From Pseudorhodoplanes sp049324435 (GTDB taxonomy: Bacteria; Pseudomonadota; Alphaproteobacteria; Rhizobiales; Xanthobacteraceae), in the NCBI GenBank assembly GCA_049324435.1, contig JBMOOQ010000028.1, forward strand, positions 62,001 to 126,000: DNA of 64,000 nucleotides, read 5' to 3'. The notes under the pieces are model-generated. The model saw only the letters and a program-made list of their open reading frames with translations. It searched no databases and was not told the DNA's origin. The stretch's first letter is position 1; every line of letters starts with the position of its first letter. A program made the position numbers and the translations under genes. Below, in pieces: positions 25,150 to 33,705 of the stretch.

Positions 25150-25890
25150 ATGGACGGATTTCTCATCGCGCTCGTCGTTATCGCCTATCTGCTCGCCGGG
25201 CTCGTGAAGGGTGTGATCGGCATGGGCTTGCCGACCGTCGCGATGGGGTTGCTCGCGGCGGTGATGACTCCGGCACAGGCTGCAGCGATTCTGATTGCGC
25301 CATCGCTTGCGACCAATGTTTGGCAGATGGTGGCAGGTCCCTATCTTGTCGGGCTCATCAAGCGTCTGGGCGGGATGCTGTTCGGCATGTTCGTTGGCGC
25401 ATGGCTCGGCAACGGCATTCTTACCGGCGACAACGCGAAACCGGCGGCGATCGGGCTCGGCATCGTGCTGATCGTCTATGCCGTGATCGGCTTGTCGAAG
25501 GCGAAGTTTTCGGTCGCGCGCGCAAGCGAGATCTGGCTCGGACCGGCCGTCGGCATCCTGACCGGTGTTGTGATGGCGGCAACCGGCGTCTTCGTGATTC
25601 CCGCCCTGCCCTATCTGCAAGCCATCGGCTTCGAGAAGGACGAACTGGTCCAGGCGCTCGGCCTGCATTTCACCACATCGACCATCGCGCTGGCGCTCGT
25701 GCTGTGGGACGGCGGCGCATTCAATCTGTCGCTCGGCACTCTGTCGCTATTTGCGATCGTGCCAGCGGTCGCCGGCATGTATGCGGGACAGCGAGTTCGT
25801 GCGCGCATCAGTCCTGAGACGTTCCGGGTTTTTCTGTATATCGGATTGCTGGCGCTTGGCGCTCTGCAGGTCGCGCGGAATGTGATTTAG
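25150..25890 (+). CDS. TauE/SafE family sulfite/anion exporter
   Basis: 246 residues, very hydrophobic, with about eight predicted membrane helices. TauE/SafE-type elements include LVKGVIGMGLPTVAMGLL at the N-terminus and the internally repeated GILTGVVMAATGVFVIPALPYL. The family moves sulfite, sulfoacetate or other organic anions; the substrate is unknown here. ATG 25150 is chosen because the upstream extension to 25054 is charged and not membrane-like. Its stop overlaps the stop of the next minus-strand toxin by 4 bases. Confidence 0.85.
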   Translation: MDGFLIALVVIAYLLAGLVKGVIGMGLPTVAMGLLAAVMTPAQAAAILIAPSLATNVWQMVAGPYLVGLIKRLGGMLFGMFVGAWLGNGILTGDNAKPAAIGLGIVLIVYAVIGLSKAKFSVARASEIWLGPAVGILTGVVMAATGVFVIPALPYLQAIGFEKDELVQALGLHFTTSTIALALVLWDGGAFNLSLGTLSLFAIVPAVAGMYAGQRVRARISPETFRVFLYIGLLALGALQVARNVI

Positions 25891-26297
25891 GCCGGCATGA
25901 CGCAGGGAACGGCTTGGCGGCCGAGTCGCCGGTAAACGTGAAAATCCGAATCGGTGGTCAATACGATTGGATCCGAAAAGATTTCGCTCATTCGTACGAG
26001 GCAAGCATCCGCGAACGCCATTGGTACATTTTCATACTTTAACATGAGTTGGAGAACTTCGAAGACGCTGTCGTTAAGGCGGAAGGTACTCGACAGAGCG
26101 CCGCGCTTTATGAGTTCGGCAAGCTGTGACGGTCCATTTGGGCTGATGAGATAGAATGCTTCAGACAAAGCGGCGTCGCACGTCATCCATGGCGGCGGGT
26201 ATCGTTTCGCAATTGCGTGTGCCCATTCGTGGTCGGCATCACGGCTATTCAGAAGCGCGACGAGGAAGCCGGAATCAACGAGTACGTTTTTTGCCAT
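25887..26297 (-). CDS. PIN-domain toxin (pair 2)
   Basis: 136 residues: NVLVDSGFLVALLNSRDADH (Asp8), CDAALSEAFYLI (Glu in the second acidic site) and MAFADACLVRM with the late Asp residues, followed by VLTTDSDFHVYRR. All key PIN acidic positions are present, so a ribonuclease activity is plausible. The start overlaps the antitoxin end (26275-26297). Base composition is less GC-rich than neighbours, which fits transfer. Confidence 0.88.
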   Translation of the reverse strand: MAKNVLVDSGFLVALLNSRDADHEWAHAIAKRYPPPWMTCDAALSEAFYLISPNGPSQLAELIKRGALSSTFRLNDSVFEVLQLMLKYENVPMAFADACLVRMSEIFSDPIVLTTDSDFHVYRRLGRQAVPCVMPA

Positions 26298-26526
26298 AGC
26301 CGGCCTTGAGATACGCCTTCTTGTTGCGGCTCAAGTCGGCCGGCAAGCTATCGATTGATCCAATAAGGTCTGCGATTGCATCGAGCGAAGGCGGCATTTT
26401 CGCCGTATCCATATTTCGACCCAGCCGTTCGCGCATGACGTCGGTTTTCGACACTTTGCGTCGGCGAGCTTCGGCCTCAATGTCCTCGGCGAGGCTGTCG
26501 GGAAGTCGGATGGTGACCGATTTCAT
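26275..26526 (-). CDS. Ribbon-helix-helix antitoxin (pair 2)
   Basis: 83 residues. The RHH start KSVTIRLPDSLAEDIEAEARRRKVSKTDVMRERL is a classic CopG/Arc-like DNA-binding fold, followed by a toxin-binding C-terminus. It is the first gene of a two-gene operon with the PIN toxin and lies 90 bases from, and divergent to, mnmE. Confidence 0.87.
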   Translation of the reverse strand: MKSVTIRLPDSLAEDIEAEARRRKVSKTDVMRERLGRNMDTAKMPPSLDAIADLIGSIDSLPADLSRNKKAYLKAGYGKKRTR

Positions 26527-26616
26527 GGCGAGAGCGTATTACATAGTTGCCAACCGCGCAAGACAAACCGGCTTCTGCTCTTTACGTGCTTTCGTGAAAG
26601 AGGTTTCAAGCAATCC

Positions 26617-27990
26617 ATGACAGGCTCCGCAGTCACCATCTACGCACTCTCGTCCGGCTCGCTGCCGGCGGCGATCGGCGTGGTCCGGGTGTCCGGCCCG
26701 CGGGCCAAGGCGGCGCTTGAGGCGCTGGCCGGCCGGGTTCCGGAGTCGCGCCGCGCGATGCTGGCCACCATTCGCGATCCGGGCTCGGGCGAGACCATCG
26801 ACCAGGCGCTGGTGCTGTTCTTCGAGGGTCCGAACAGCGAGACCGGTGAGGACGTGGCCGAACTGCAGCTGCACGGGGGCAGGGCAGTGATCGCCGCGAC
26901 ATTCGCGGCCTTGTCCAAGATTCCGGGTCTGCGTCCGGCCGAGGCGGGCGAGTTCACTCGGCGCGGTTTCGAGAACGGCAAGCTGGACCTGACCGCGGTC
27001 GAGGGCCTGGCCGATCTGATCCATGCCGATACTGAAGCGCAGCGGCGGCAGGCCATCCGCCAGCTCCAGGGGGTGCTCGGCGACCGGGCGGAGGATTGGC
27101 GGCTGCGGCTGATCGAGGCCATGGCGCTGGCGGAAGCCGGGATCGACTTTTCCGACGAGGCCGATGTCGCGTCCGATGTTGCGGTGCGGTCGCTGCATGC
27201 TGCGCGGTTGCTGCATCAGGAGATCGCAGCATTGCTGGCCGAAGGCCGCCGCGGCGAGCGATTGCGCGATGGATTGGTGGTTGCAATCGCCGGCCCCCCG
27301 AACGCCGGCAAATCCACGCTCTTGAACCGGATCGCCCGACGCGACGTTGCCATCGTGTCACCCCATGCCGGAACCACCCGGGACGTCATCGAGGTCCATC
27401 TCGATCTCGGCGGGTATCCGGTGACTCTGCTGGATACTGCCGGCATCCGTGAGACCGACGATCCGGTGGAGCGGGAAGGGGTGGCCCGTGCCAGGTCCCG
27501 GGCGGCCGCTGCCGATCTGATTTTATGGTTAACGGAGAGTGAAGGTGCGAATCCGGATTCGGGACAGAGTTCCGGCCCCGGAACCTGGCCCGAAACCTGG
27601 GTTGTTCGGACGAAAAGTGATCTGCGCGCTGGTTCAGTGGCCGAGAACGACGCTCGCAGTACGCTACGGACCGAGGATTCGCACTTCTACGAGCTGTCGG
27701 CGGTAACCGGGGAGGGGGTCGATCGGCTTATGGCTGACCTGACTGTGTTCGCCCGATCCGCACTAGAGTCACGTGAGCCGGCACTGGTGACGCGGGAGCG
27801 CCAACGGCACCTTCTGGAGCAGGCCGCAACGGCCCTGAAACGCGCCATTTCCGAGGGCGAGGCCGGCCGCGAAGACACCTTTGCAGAGGAATTACGCCTT
27901 GCATCTCAGTCGCTTGGCCGGATCACGGGCCGGGTCGATGTCGAAGATGTCCTGGACAAGATTTTCCGCGATTTCTGTATTGGTAAATAG
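26617..27990 (+). CDS. mnmE: tRNA modification GTPase MnmE
   Basis: 457 residues: N-terminal tetrahydrofolate-binding domain (TIYALSSGSLPAAIGVVRVSGP), helical domain, an inserted G domain (P-loop GPPNAGKST about 226-234; switch AGTTRDVIE; DTAGIRET) and the C-terminal FCIGK whose Cys is conserved. With MnmG it makes the 5-carboxymethylaminomethyl group on wobble U34. It heads the block mnmE-mnmG-rsmG-parA-parB. Confidence 0.97.
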   Translation: MTGSAVTIYALSSGSLPAAIGVVRVSGPRAKAALEALAGRVPESRRAMLATIRDPGSGETIDQALVLFFEGPNSETGEDVAELQLHGGRAVIAATFAALSKIPGLRPAEAGEFTRRGFENGKLDLTAVEGLADLIHADTEAQRRQAIRQLQGVLGDRAEDWRLRLIEAMALAEAGIDFSDEADVASDVAVRSLHAARLLHQEIAALLAEGRRGERLRDGLVVAIAGPPNAGKSTLLNRIARRDVAIVSPHAGTTRDVIEVHLDLGGYPVTLLDTAGIRETDDPVEREGVARARSRAAAADLILWLTESEGANPDSGQSSGPGTWPETWVVRTKSDLRAGSVAENDARSTLRTEDSHFYELSAVTGEGVDRLMADLTVFARSALESREPALVTRERQRHLLEQAATALKRAISEGEAGREDTFAEELRLASQSLGRITGRVDVEDVLDKIFRDFCIGK

Positions 27991-28048
27991 CAAATTTACC
28001 ATTTCTGATTCGAGTCCAGACTCTCCCGGCAAGCATTTGAGACTCCTA

Positions 28049-28064
28049 AGTTTCACGTGAAACG
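28049..28064. promoter_or_regulatory. parS centromere site (perfect 14-bp core)
   Basis: GTTTCACGTGAAAC at 28050-28063 is the exact palindromic core of the bacterial parS consensus TGTTTCACGTGAAACA; only the outermost base on each side differs. It lies in the gap between mnmE and mnmG, about 2.7 kb upstream of parA. ParB from this cluster should nucleate here. Confidence 0.92.
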
Positions 28065-28126
28065 GGACCCGCGATTCCGGTTGTCGTTTTGACGGGTTGG
28101 TGCAGCTCGATTACATACCCCGCGAC

Positions 28127-29998
28127 ATGGATCGGCGCTTCGATGTGATCGTGATTGGCGGCGGGCACGCCGGCTGCGAGGCCGCGTCCGCCGCTGCGCG
28201 CCTTGGCGCATCCACGGCTCTGGTCACGCACCGGTTCGCCACCATCGGCGCCATGTCCTGCAATCCGGCCATTGGAGGACTGGGAAAAGGGCATCTGGTC
28301 CGTGAAATCGATGCCCTGGACGGCCTGATGGGCCGTGTCGCCGATCGCGGCGGCATCCAGTTCCGGGTCCTGAACCGCCGCAAGGGGCCTGCGGTCCGCG
28401 GGCCCCGTGCCCAGGCGGACCGGAAGCTTTACGCCGCCGCGATGCAGGCCGCGATCCGCGAAGCCCCCAATCTCACGGTGGTGGAGGGCGAAGCCGACGA
28501 TCTGCTGGTCCGCGATGGTCGAGTCACTGGCATCCGGCTCGTTGATGGCCGCATTCTGGGAGCCGGCACCGTGGTTCTGACCACCGGCACCTTTCTGCGT
28601 GGCCTGATCCATATCGGCGAGCGCAAAATTCCGGCGGGCCGGGTGGGGGAGGCGCCTGCCATTGGCCTTTCCGCAGCGCTGGAACGCGCCGGCTTCGCCC
28701 TGGGCCGCCTGAAGACCGGGACCCCGCCGCGGCTGGATGGCCGGACCATCGACTGGGCGTCGCTGGAGATGCAGCCGGGTGACGAGCCGCCGGAGCCCTT
28801 CTCGACCTTGACGACCAAAATCGACAATCCGCAGATCCAGTGCGGCATCACCCGCACCGTCGAAGCCACCCATGCTGTGATCCGGGCCAATGTGCATCGG
28901 TCCCCGATGTATTCGGGTCAGATCGACAGCCGCGGCCCCCGCTATTGTCCCTCGATCGAGGACAAGATCGTCCGGTTCGGCGAGCGGGATGGCCACCAGC
29001 TTTTCCTTGAGCCCGAAGGACTCGACGATCACACGGTTTATCCGAACGGGATCTCGACCTCGCTGCCGGAAGAGGTCCAGCACGCGCTTGTGGCGACCAT
29101 TCCGGGTCTGGAGCGGGCGAAATTCATCCGCCCGGGCTACGCGATCGAGTATGACCACGTCGATCCGCGAGAGCTTGAACCCACTCTCGAAACCCGCCGG
29201 TTGGCCGGGCTTTTCCTGGCCGGACAGATCAACGGGACGACCGGATATGAGGAGGCCGCAGCGCAGGGATTGCTCGCCGGCCTGAATGCCGCATCCCGCG
29301 CAAGTGGCGGACAGGGAATCACTTTTGACCGCGCCGAGGCCTATCTCGGGGTCATGGTGGACGACCTTGTTTCACGTGGAATCACAGAGCCCTACCGCAT
29401 GTTCACATCGCGCGCCGAGTACCGGCTGGCGCTGCGGGCGGACAATGCGGACCAACGGCTCACCGAAAAGGGGATCGCACTCGGCTGCGTCGGGGCGGAG
29501 CGGCGTGAGGCGTACCAGGCCAAGGCTAGGGCGCTCGCGGACGCCCGTGAATACGCCAAGTCGGTCTCGGTTTCGCCATCGGAAGCCGAGCGGCACGGCC
29601 TTAACCTCAAGAAAGACGGCCATCGCCGCACTGCGTTCGAGCTTTTGTCCTATCCGGATGTGACTCTCGCGGATGTTTCACGGATCTGGCCGCGGCTCGG
29701 ATCGCTTCCGGTCAAAGTGGCGGAGCAGCTCGAGATCGACGCCAAATACGAGGTCTACCTGTCCCGTCAGGCCGCCGATATCGCCTCCTATCGGCGGGAT
29801 GAGGCTCTCGTTCTGCCAGACGATCTGGATTATGCGGCGATCAGCGGCCTTTCCAACGAGGTCCGCCAGCGGCTGATCAGCCACCGGCCGAGGACGATCG
29901 GCCACGCCGGGAAGATCGAGGGCGTAACTCCCGCGGCGCTCACCCTGCTCGTCGCACATCTGCGGCGAGGCGGGGCGCCCCGCTCCGCGGCCAGCTGA
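28127..29998 (+). CDS. mnmG: tRNA uridine 5-carboxymethylaminomethyl modification enzyme MnmG
   Basis: 623 residues. The FAD-binding Rossmann motif GGGHAGCEAA is near the N-terminus. GAMSCNPAIGGLGKGHLVREIDALDG and YCPSIEDKI are typical, and the C-terminal helical MnmE-interaction region is present. I chose ATG 28127 (MDRRFDVIVIGGG); the open frame extends to a TTG at 28097. Two degenerate parS-like words (29368-29383, and one half site near 29674) lie in this gene. Its stop overlaps the rsmG start as TGATG. Confidence 0.97.
   Translation: MDRRFDVIVIGGGHAGCEAASAAARLGASTALVTHRFATIGAMSCNPAIGGLGKGHLVREIDALDGLMGRVADRGGIQFRVLNRRKGPAVRGPRAQADRKLYAAAMQAAIREAPNLTVVEGEADDLLVRDGRVTGIRLVDGRILGAGTVVLTTGTFLRGLIHIGERKIPAGRVGEAPAIGLSAALERAGFALGRLKTGTPPRLDGRTIDWASLEMQPGDEPPEPFSTLTTKIDNPQIQCGITRTVEATHAVIRANVHRSPMYSGQIDSRGPRYCPSIEDKIVRFGERDGHQLFLEPEGLDDHTVYPNGISTSLPEEVQHALVATIPGLERAKFIRPGYAIEYDHVDPRELEPTLETRRLAGLFLAGQINGTTGYEEAAAQGLLAGLNAASRASGGQGITFDRAEAYLGVMVDDLVSRGITEPYRMFTSRAEYRLALRADNADQRLTEKGIALGCVGAERREAYQAKARALADAREYAKSVSVSPSEAERHGLNLKKDGHRRTAFELLSYPDVTLADVSRIWPRLGSLPVKVAEQLEIDAKYEVYLSRQAADIASYRRDEALVLPDDLDYAAISGLSNEVRQRLISHRPRTIGHAGKIEGVTPAALTLLVAHLRRGGAPRSAAS
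29368..29383. promoter_or_regulatory. Degenerate parS-like site inside mnmG
   Basis: The word starting TGTTTCACGTGG matches the 16-base parS consensus at 13 positions (mismatches at 12, 15 and 16). It is within coding sequence, so it is either a secondary ParB site or a chance match. Its position 1.3 kb from the perfect site favours a real secondary site. Confidence 0.5.
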
Positions 29999-30714
29999 TG
30001 GCCCGCAGCCGTCCATCGGCGGCGCCCCGCGATCTGGACGCCCGTCTGGCCGCCGACCGCACGCGAGCCCTCGCGCTGCTGTCGCGAACCCGGACCGATT
30101 CACGTGAAATATCGCCCGAAGTGCTGGACCGGCTCGATCGTTTCGTGGCCCTGCTGTTGCAATGGCAGGCGATCACCAATCTGGTGGCCCCGTCCACACT
30201 CTCCGAGCTGTGGACCCGCCATGTCGCCGATTCCCTCCAGCTCCTTCCGCTCGCACCGGATGCCACGCATTGGGTCGATCTCGGCTCCGGGGGCGGATTT
30301 CCGGGCCTGGTTATCGCCTGCGCGATCGCGGACCGCCCCGGCGCGATCGTCCACCTGGTCGAGAGCAATCTGAAGAAGGCCGCGTTTCTGCGCGAAGCTG
30401 TCAGGCTGACAGGTGCGCCGGCAAAGGTGCATGCGGTGCGAATTGAAGACTTTGTGGATCACTTCGCCGAACCGGTGGAGATTGTGACTGCGCGGGCGCT
30501 TGCAACTCTCGAAAATCTTATCGAAAGCGCCTATCCCTTGTTGAAAAGGGGCGCGCAGGCGCTGTTCCTCAAGGGACGAGATATAGAGGTTGAATTGACC
30601 GCAGCATCTAAATGTTGGACCATTGATGCCGAGTTGATCCCCAGCGCGACCGATTCCTTCGGGCGCATCGCACGGGTCCGCTCGGTTGCACCGCTGCGTC
30701 CAACCCAGGAATGA
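29998..30714 (+). CDS. rsmG: 16S rRNA (guanine527-N7)-methyltransferase RsmG
   Basis: 238 residues. The SAM-binding motif WVDLGSGGGFPGLVIA, the upstream helix with WQAITNLVAPSTLSELWTRHVADSLQL and TARALATLENLI are family hallmarks. It methylates G527 of 16S rRNA. It overlaps the mnmG stop by one base (TGATG), so translation is probably coupled. A third parS-like word lies at 30096-30111. Confidence 0.95.
   Translation: MARSRPSAAPRDLDARLAADRTRALALLSRTRTDSREISPEVLDRLDRFVALLLQWQAITNLVAPSTLSELWTRHVADSLQLLPLAPDATHWVDLGSGGGFPGLVIACAIADRPGAIVHLVESNLKKAAFLREAVRLTGAPAKVHAVRIEDFVDHFAEPVEIVTARALATLENLIESAYPLLKRGAQALFLKGRDIEVELTAASKCWTIDAELIPSATDSFGRIARVRSVAPLRPTQE
30096..30111. promoter_or_regulatory. 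Degenerate parS-like site inside rsmG
   Basis: The segment around ATTCACGTGAAAT matches the parS consensus at 13 of 16 bases, with the central TTCACGTGAA intact. It falls within codons of rsmG, 2.0 kb from the perfect copy. Confidence 0.5.
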
Positions 30715-30745
30715 AACTGACTATATTCCTAATCAGAGGCCAGAT

Positions 30746-31609
30746 ATGACCGACGCACCCACCATCGCTCCGACCGATTCGTCCGGAGTGCACGACGCCC
30801 AGGCGCCGAAGGCGCTGCGGGTTCTCGCCGTCGCCAATCAGAAGGGGGGCGTCGGCAAGACCACGACCGCCATCAATCTGGGAACCGCCCTGGCCGCCAT
30901 CGGCGAGCGGGTGCTGATCATCGATCTCGATCCGCAGGGCAACGCCTCGACCGGCCTTGGCATCGACCGCAAGAGCCGCAGCCGTTCGACCTATGACGTG
31001 CTGACCGGCGAAGCGAGCCTGCGCGACGCGATCCTCACCACCTCGGTTCCGCGTCTGCATATCGCGGCCTCGACCCTCGACCTCGCCGGCCTCGAACTGG
31101 AAATCTCCAGCGCCCGCGATCGCGCCGTACGTCTTCGCAATGCGCTCGGCCGGCTGAATGACGGCGCCGCGGAAGGCGAAGACTACACGTATGTCCTGGT
31201 CGATTGCCCGCCGTCGCTCAACTTGCTCACCGTCAACGCGATGGCAGCGTCGGATTCCGTTCTGGTGCCGCTGCAATGCGAGTTCTTCGCACTTGAAGGT
31301 CTGTCGCAGCTTCTCAAGACCGTCGATCAGGTGAAGGAGCTGCTCAATCCGCGGCTCACCATCCATGGCATCGTGCTGACGATGTTCGATGCACGAAACA
31401 ATCTCTCGAGCCAGGTGGTCGCCGACGTGCGCGAATTCATGGGCTCGAAAGTCTACGACACCGTTATCCCGCGCAACGTGCGCATCTCCGAGGCGCCGTC
31501 CTACGGCAAGCCGGTGCTGGTCTATGACCTCAAATGTGCCGGCAGCGATGCCTATCTGAGGCTTGCGACCGAAGTGATTCAGCGCGAGCGCGAGCAGGGC
31601 GCGCACTGA
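30746..31609 (+). CDS. parA: Chromosome partitioning ATPase ParA
   Basis: 287 residues. The deviant Walker A motif KGGVGKTT is at 33-40 (NQKGGVGKTTTAINLGTALA), Walker A' IIDLDPQGNAST follows, and Walker B is VLVDCPPS. It binds DNA non-specifically as an ATP dimer and drives ParB-parS segregation. ATG 30746 is preferred over an upstream start at 30686 because AGAGG lies 6 bases before it and the extension overlaps rsmG. Confidence 0.97.
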   Translation: MTDAPTIAPTDSSGVHDAQAPKALRVLAVANQKGGVGKTTTAINLGTALAAIGERVLIIDLDPQGNASTGLGIDRKSRSRSTYDVLTGEASLRDAILTTSVPRLHIAASTLDLAGLELEISSARDRAVRLRNALGRLNDGAAEGEDYTYVLVDCPPSLNLLTVNAMAASDSVLVPLQCEFFALEGLSQLLKTVDQVKELLNPRLTIHGIVLTMFDARNNLSSQVVADVREFMGSKVYDTVIPRNVRISEAPSYGKPVLVYDLKCAGSDAYLRLATEVIQREREQGAH

Positions 31610-31671
31610 TCCACAGGCTCTCGGAACTGAAATTGGAGGCACGGGTGGCGCGAACGTCAGGAGCGGCCGAC

Positions 31672-32559
31672 ATGGCAGAAGAAACCAGATCGCGGTTGGG
31701 GCGCGGCCTCGCTGCGCTGATGGGAGATGTCGGCGCCGAGACGGCCGTGTCGGATCGGGTGCAGAAGCTGCCGCCGCGCAAGGTTCCGATCGAGCATCTC
31801 AAGCCGAACCCTCGCAATCCACGCCGGTTGTTCGCCGATGCCGAGCTCGACGAACTTGCGCAATCGATTCGCGAGCGCGGCATTATCCAGCCGATCGTCG
31901 TGCGGCCGGCGGCCGACGGCAGTAAGACATACGAGATTATCGCCGGCGAGCGGCGATGGCGCGCCTCGCAGCGCGCCGGTCTGCATGAGGTGCCGATTGT
32001 CGTTCTCGACGTCACCGATGCCGAAGCTCTCGAACTTGCGATCATCGAGAATATCCAGCGCGCCGATCTGAACCCGCTGGAAGAGGCGGCGGGCTATCAG
32101 GCGCTGGCCACCCAGTACAATCACAGCCAGGACGACATCGCGCATATCGTTGGCAAGAGCCGCAGCCATGTCGCAAACACACTTCGTCTTCTCAAGCTGC
32201 CGGATTCGGTTAAGGCCTATATCAATCAGGGCAAGTTGACCGCCGGTCACGCGCGCGCTCTGATCAATCAGAGCGATCCGGAAGCTGTTGCCCGCGACAT
32301 CGTCGAGAAGGGGCTGAATGTTCGCGAGGCCGAGAAGCTTCGTCAGGATAATGCCAAGGCGGCCGGCAAGAAGGTCAAGAAGTCGAGCGCCAAGGCGCTG
32401 AAAGACGCGAATATCGCGGCGCTGGAGCGGCAGCTGTCGGATGCGCTCGGCCTGGTGGTGGAGATCAACGATCGCGGCCGTGCCGGCGGCACGCTCGGCA
32501 TTCGCTACCGGACCCTCGATCAGCTCGACGACGTCGTTCGCCGGCTGCAGCGGCCGTAG
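31672..32559 (+). CDS. parB: Chromosome partitioning protein ParB
   Basis: 295 residues: start MAEETRSRLGRGLAALMGD (ParA-stimulating N-terminus), CTP-binding motifs with GERRWRA (92-98), NIQRADLNPLEEA, a helix-turn-helix (KSRSHVANTLRLLKLP) and a C-terminal dimer domain. ATG 31672 has GGAG 8 bases upstream. A GTG at 31645 with GGAGG 5 bases upstream is a credible alternative adding nine residues. It spreads from parS and is the partner of ParA 62 bases upstream. Confidence 0.97.
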   Translation: MAEETRSRLGRGLAALMGDVGAETAVSDRVQKLPPRKVPIEHLKPNPRNPRRLFADAELDELAQSIRERGIIQPIVVRPAADGSKTYEIIAGERRWRASQRAGLHEVPIVVLDVTDAEALELAIIENIQRADLNPLEEAAGYQALATQYNHSQDDIAHIVGKSRSHVANTLRLLKLPDSVKAYINQGKLTAGHARALINQSDPEAVARDIVEKGLNVREAEKLRQDNAKAAGKKVKKSSAKALKDANIAALERQLSDALGLVVEINDRGRAGGTLGIRYRTLDQLDDVVRRLQRP

Positions 32560-32581
32560 AGCTGCGTTTCACAAAAGGCGG

Positions 32582-33610
32582 TCAGACCTTCTTGCGCGCG
32601 GTCGTGGCCAGCGTCATCAGCGCGCGCTGCGCAATGGCGCCGGCCAGATCGGCCTGAAGTCTGGTCTGGAGCAGCGCGTCCGCCAATGCATTCATAGCAT
32701 CAGCGAGCTTCGGTGCCGTCCAAGCACGCAAAGCCGCCTCAATCGCGGTCTTGCGACGGAAATGGATCGGCGGCCGTGCACCTTCAACAGCGCCGGAGAT
32801 CGGCACGCCGTCGTCGACCGCGACGCGCATCCGATGCAGACTTGCGAGATGGCGCAAAGCCGCCAGGACGATCGTGCCCGGCGCGGTGCCTTCTCCGCGT
32901 GCCTTGGCAAAATGCGCCTCCACCTCGGATGGTTTGCCGGCAAAGGCGGCATCGATAAGGTTGTCCAGCGCGACAGCGGAGGCGTCCGCGACCACAGACA
33001 TGATGTCGTCCACTGTGATCCGGTCGCGGCCATGCGCATATAAGGCAAGCTTCTGCAATTCGCCGCGCGTTGCCTGACGATCTCCGCCAAGAAACGGCAA
33101 GAGCGCAGCGCGCGCATCGGGCGCGATCGAGAGGCCCGCTTTTCTCAATTCGTCATCGACAACGCGTGCAACGTCACGCTCGTCGTCCGGGTAGCAGGCG
33201 ATGGCGGCGGCATTCTTCGCCTTCTCGCAAATCGTGCGCAGCGGCGACGTCTTGCGTAACTCTCCGGCCTCGATCACGACGCGGCAATCGGGCGAGGGTG
33301 CATTGATGACGGCCTCGACCGCAGGCGTAATGTTGCGGCTTCCGGCCTTCACCCAGAGTGCCCGGCGGCCGCCGAACATCGGGATGGTGTTGGCCTCTTC
33401 AACCAGCCGGTATGGGTTGCCCGTCAATTCGTCGCCATCGATCCGGATCAGCGAAAACACATCGTCGGGGTTGTCCACCGAACTACGAATGAGCGCCTCT
33501 GCGCGCTCGCGGACGAGACCGGCGTCCGGACCATAGATCAGGACGACCGGCCGCGCCGGGTCCGGCCGGGCGATGAACGAATCGGCTTCGCTGGGCTTGA
33601 GGGCAACCAT
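32582..33610 (-). CDS. holA: DNA polymerase III delta subunit
   Basis: 342 residues. The N-terminal AAA-like domain has the delta signature VVLIYGPDAGLVRERAEAL, and conserved PMFGGRRALWVKAG and FLGGDRQATRGELQKLALYA segments follow. Delta opens the beta clamp within the clamp loader. It converges with parB (22-base gap) and follows lptE in the leuS-lptE-holA order typical of the group. Confidence 0.93.
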   Translation of the reverse strand: MVALKPSEADSFIARPDPARPVVLIYGPDAGLVRERAEALIRSSVDNPDDVFSLIRIDGDELTGNPYRLVEEANTIPMFGGRRALWVKAGSRNITPAVEAVINAPSPDCRVVIEAGELRKTSPLRTICEKAKNAAAIACYPDDERDVARVVDDELRKAGLSIAPDARAALLPFLGGDRQATRGELQKLALYAHGRDRITVDDIMSVVADASAVALDNLIDAAFAGKPSEVEAHFAKARGEGTAPGTIVLAALRHLASLHRMRVAVDDGVPISGAVEGARPPIHFRRKTAIEAALRAWTAPKLADAMNALADALLQTRLQADLAGAIAQRALMTLATTARKKV

Positions 33611-33660
33611 CGATGTCGTCCCTGCGAAAGCAGGAACCCGTAACCACTGCTCTGGAATAT
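33611..33660. repeat. Partial dispersed repeat, family C (half element)
   Basis: The bases between holA and lptE contain GTCCCTGCGAAAGCAGGAACCC, an arm resembling the element at 51118-51187 (ATTCCCGCGCAAGCAGGAATCC). Only one arm is present, so it looks like a degenerate half copy. Confidence 0.45.
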
Positions 33661-33705
33661 AGCCGCCCGCCTCCGGGGCTAAAGGAGTGAGTGAGAGTTT
33701 CCGGC

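Noticed and set aside
27766..27779. TCACGTGA in mnmE as a parS site
   Set aside because: Only the central eight bases match; both outer arms differ.
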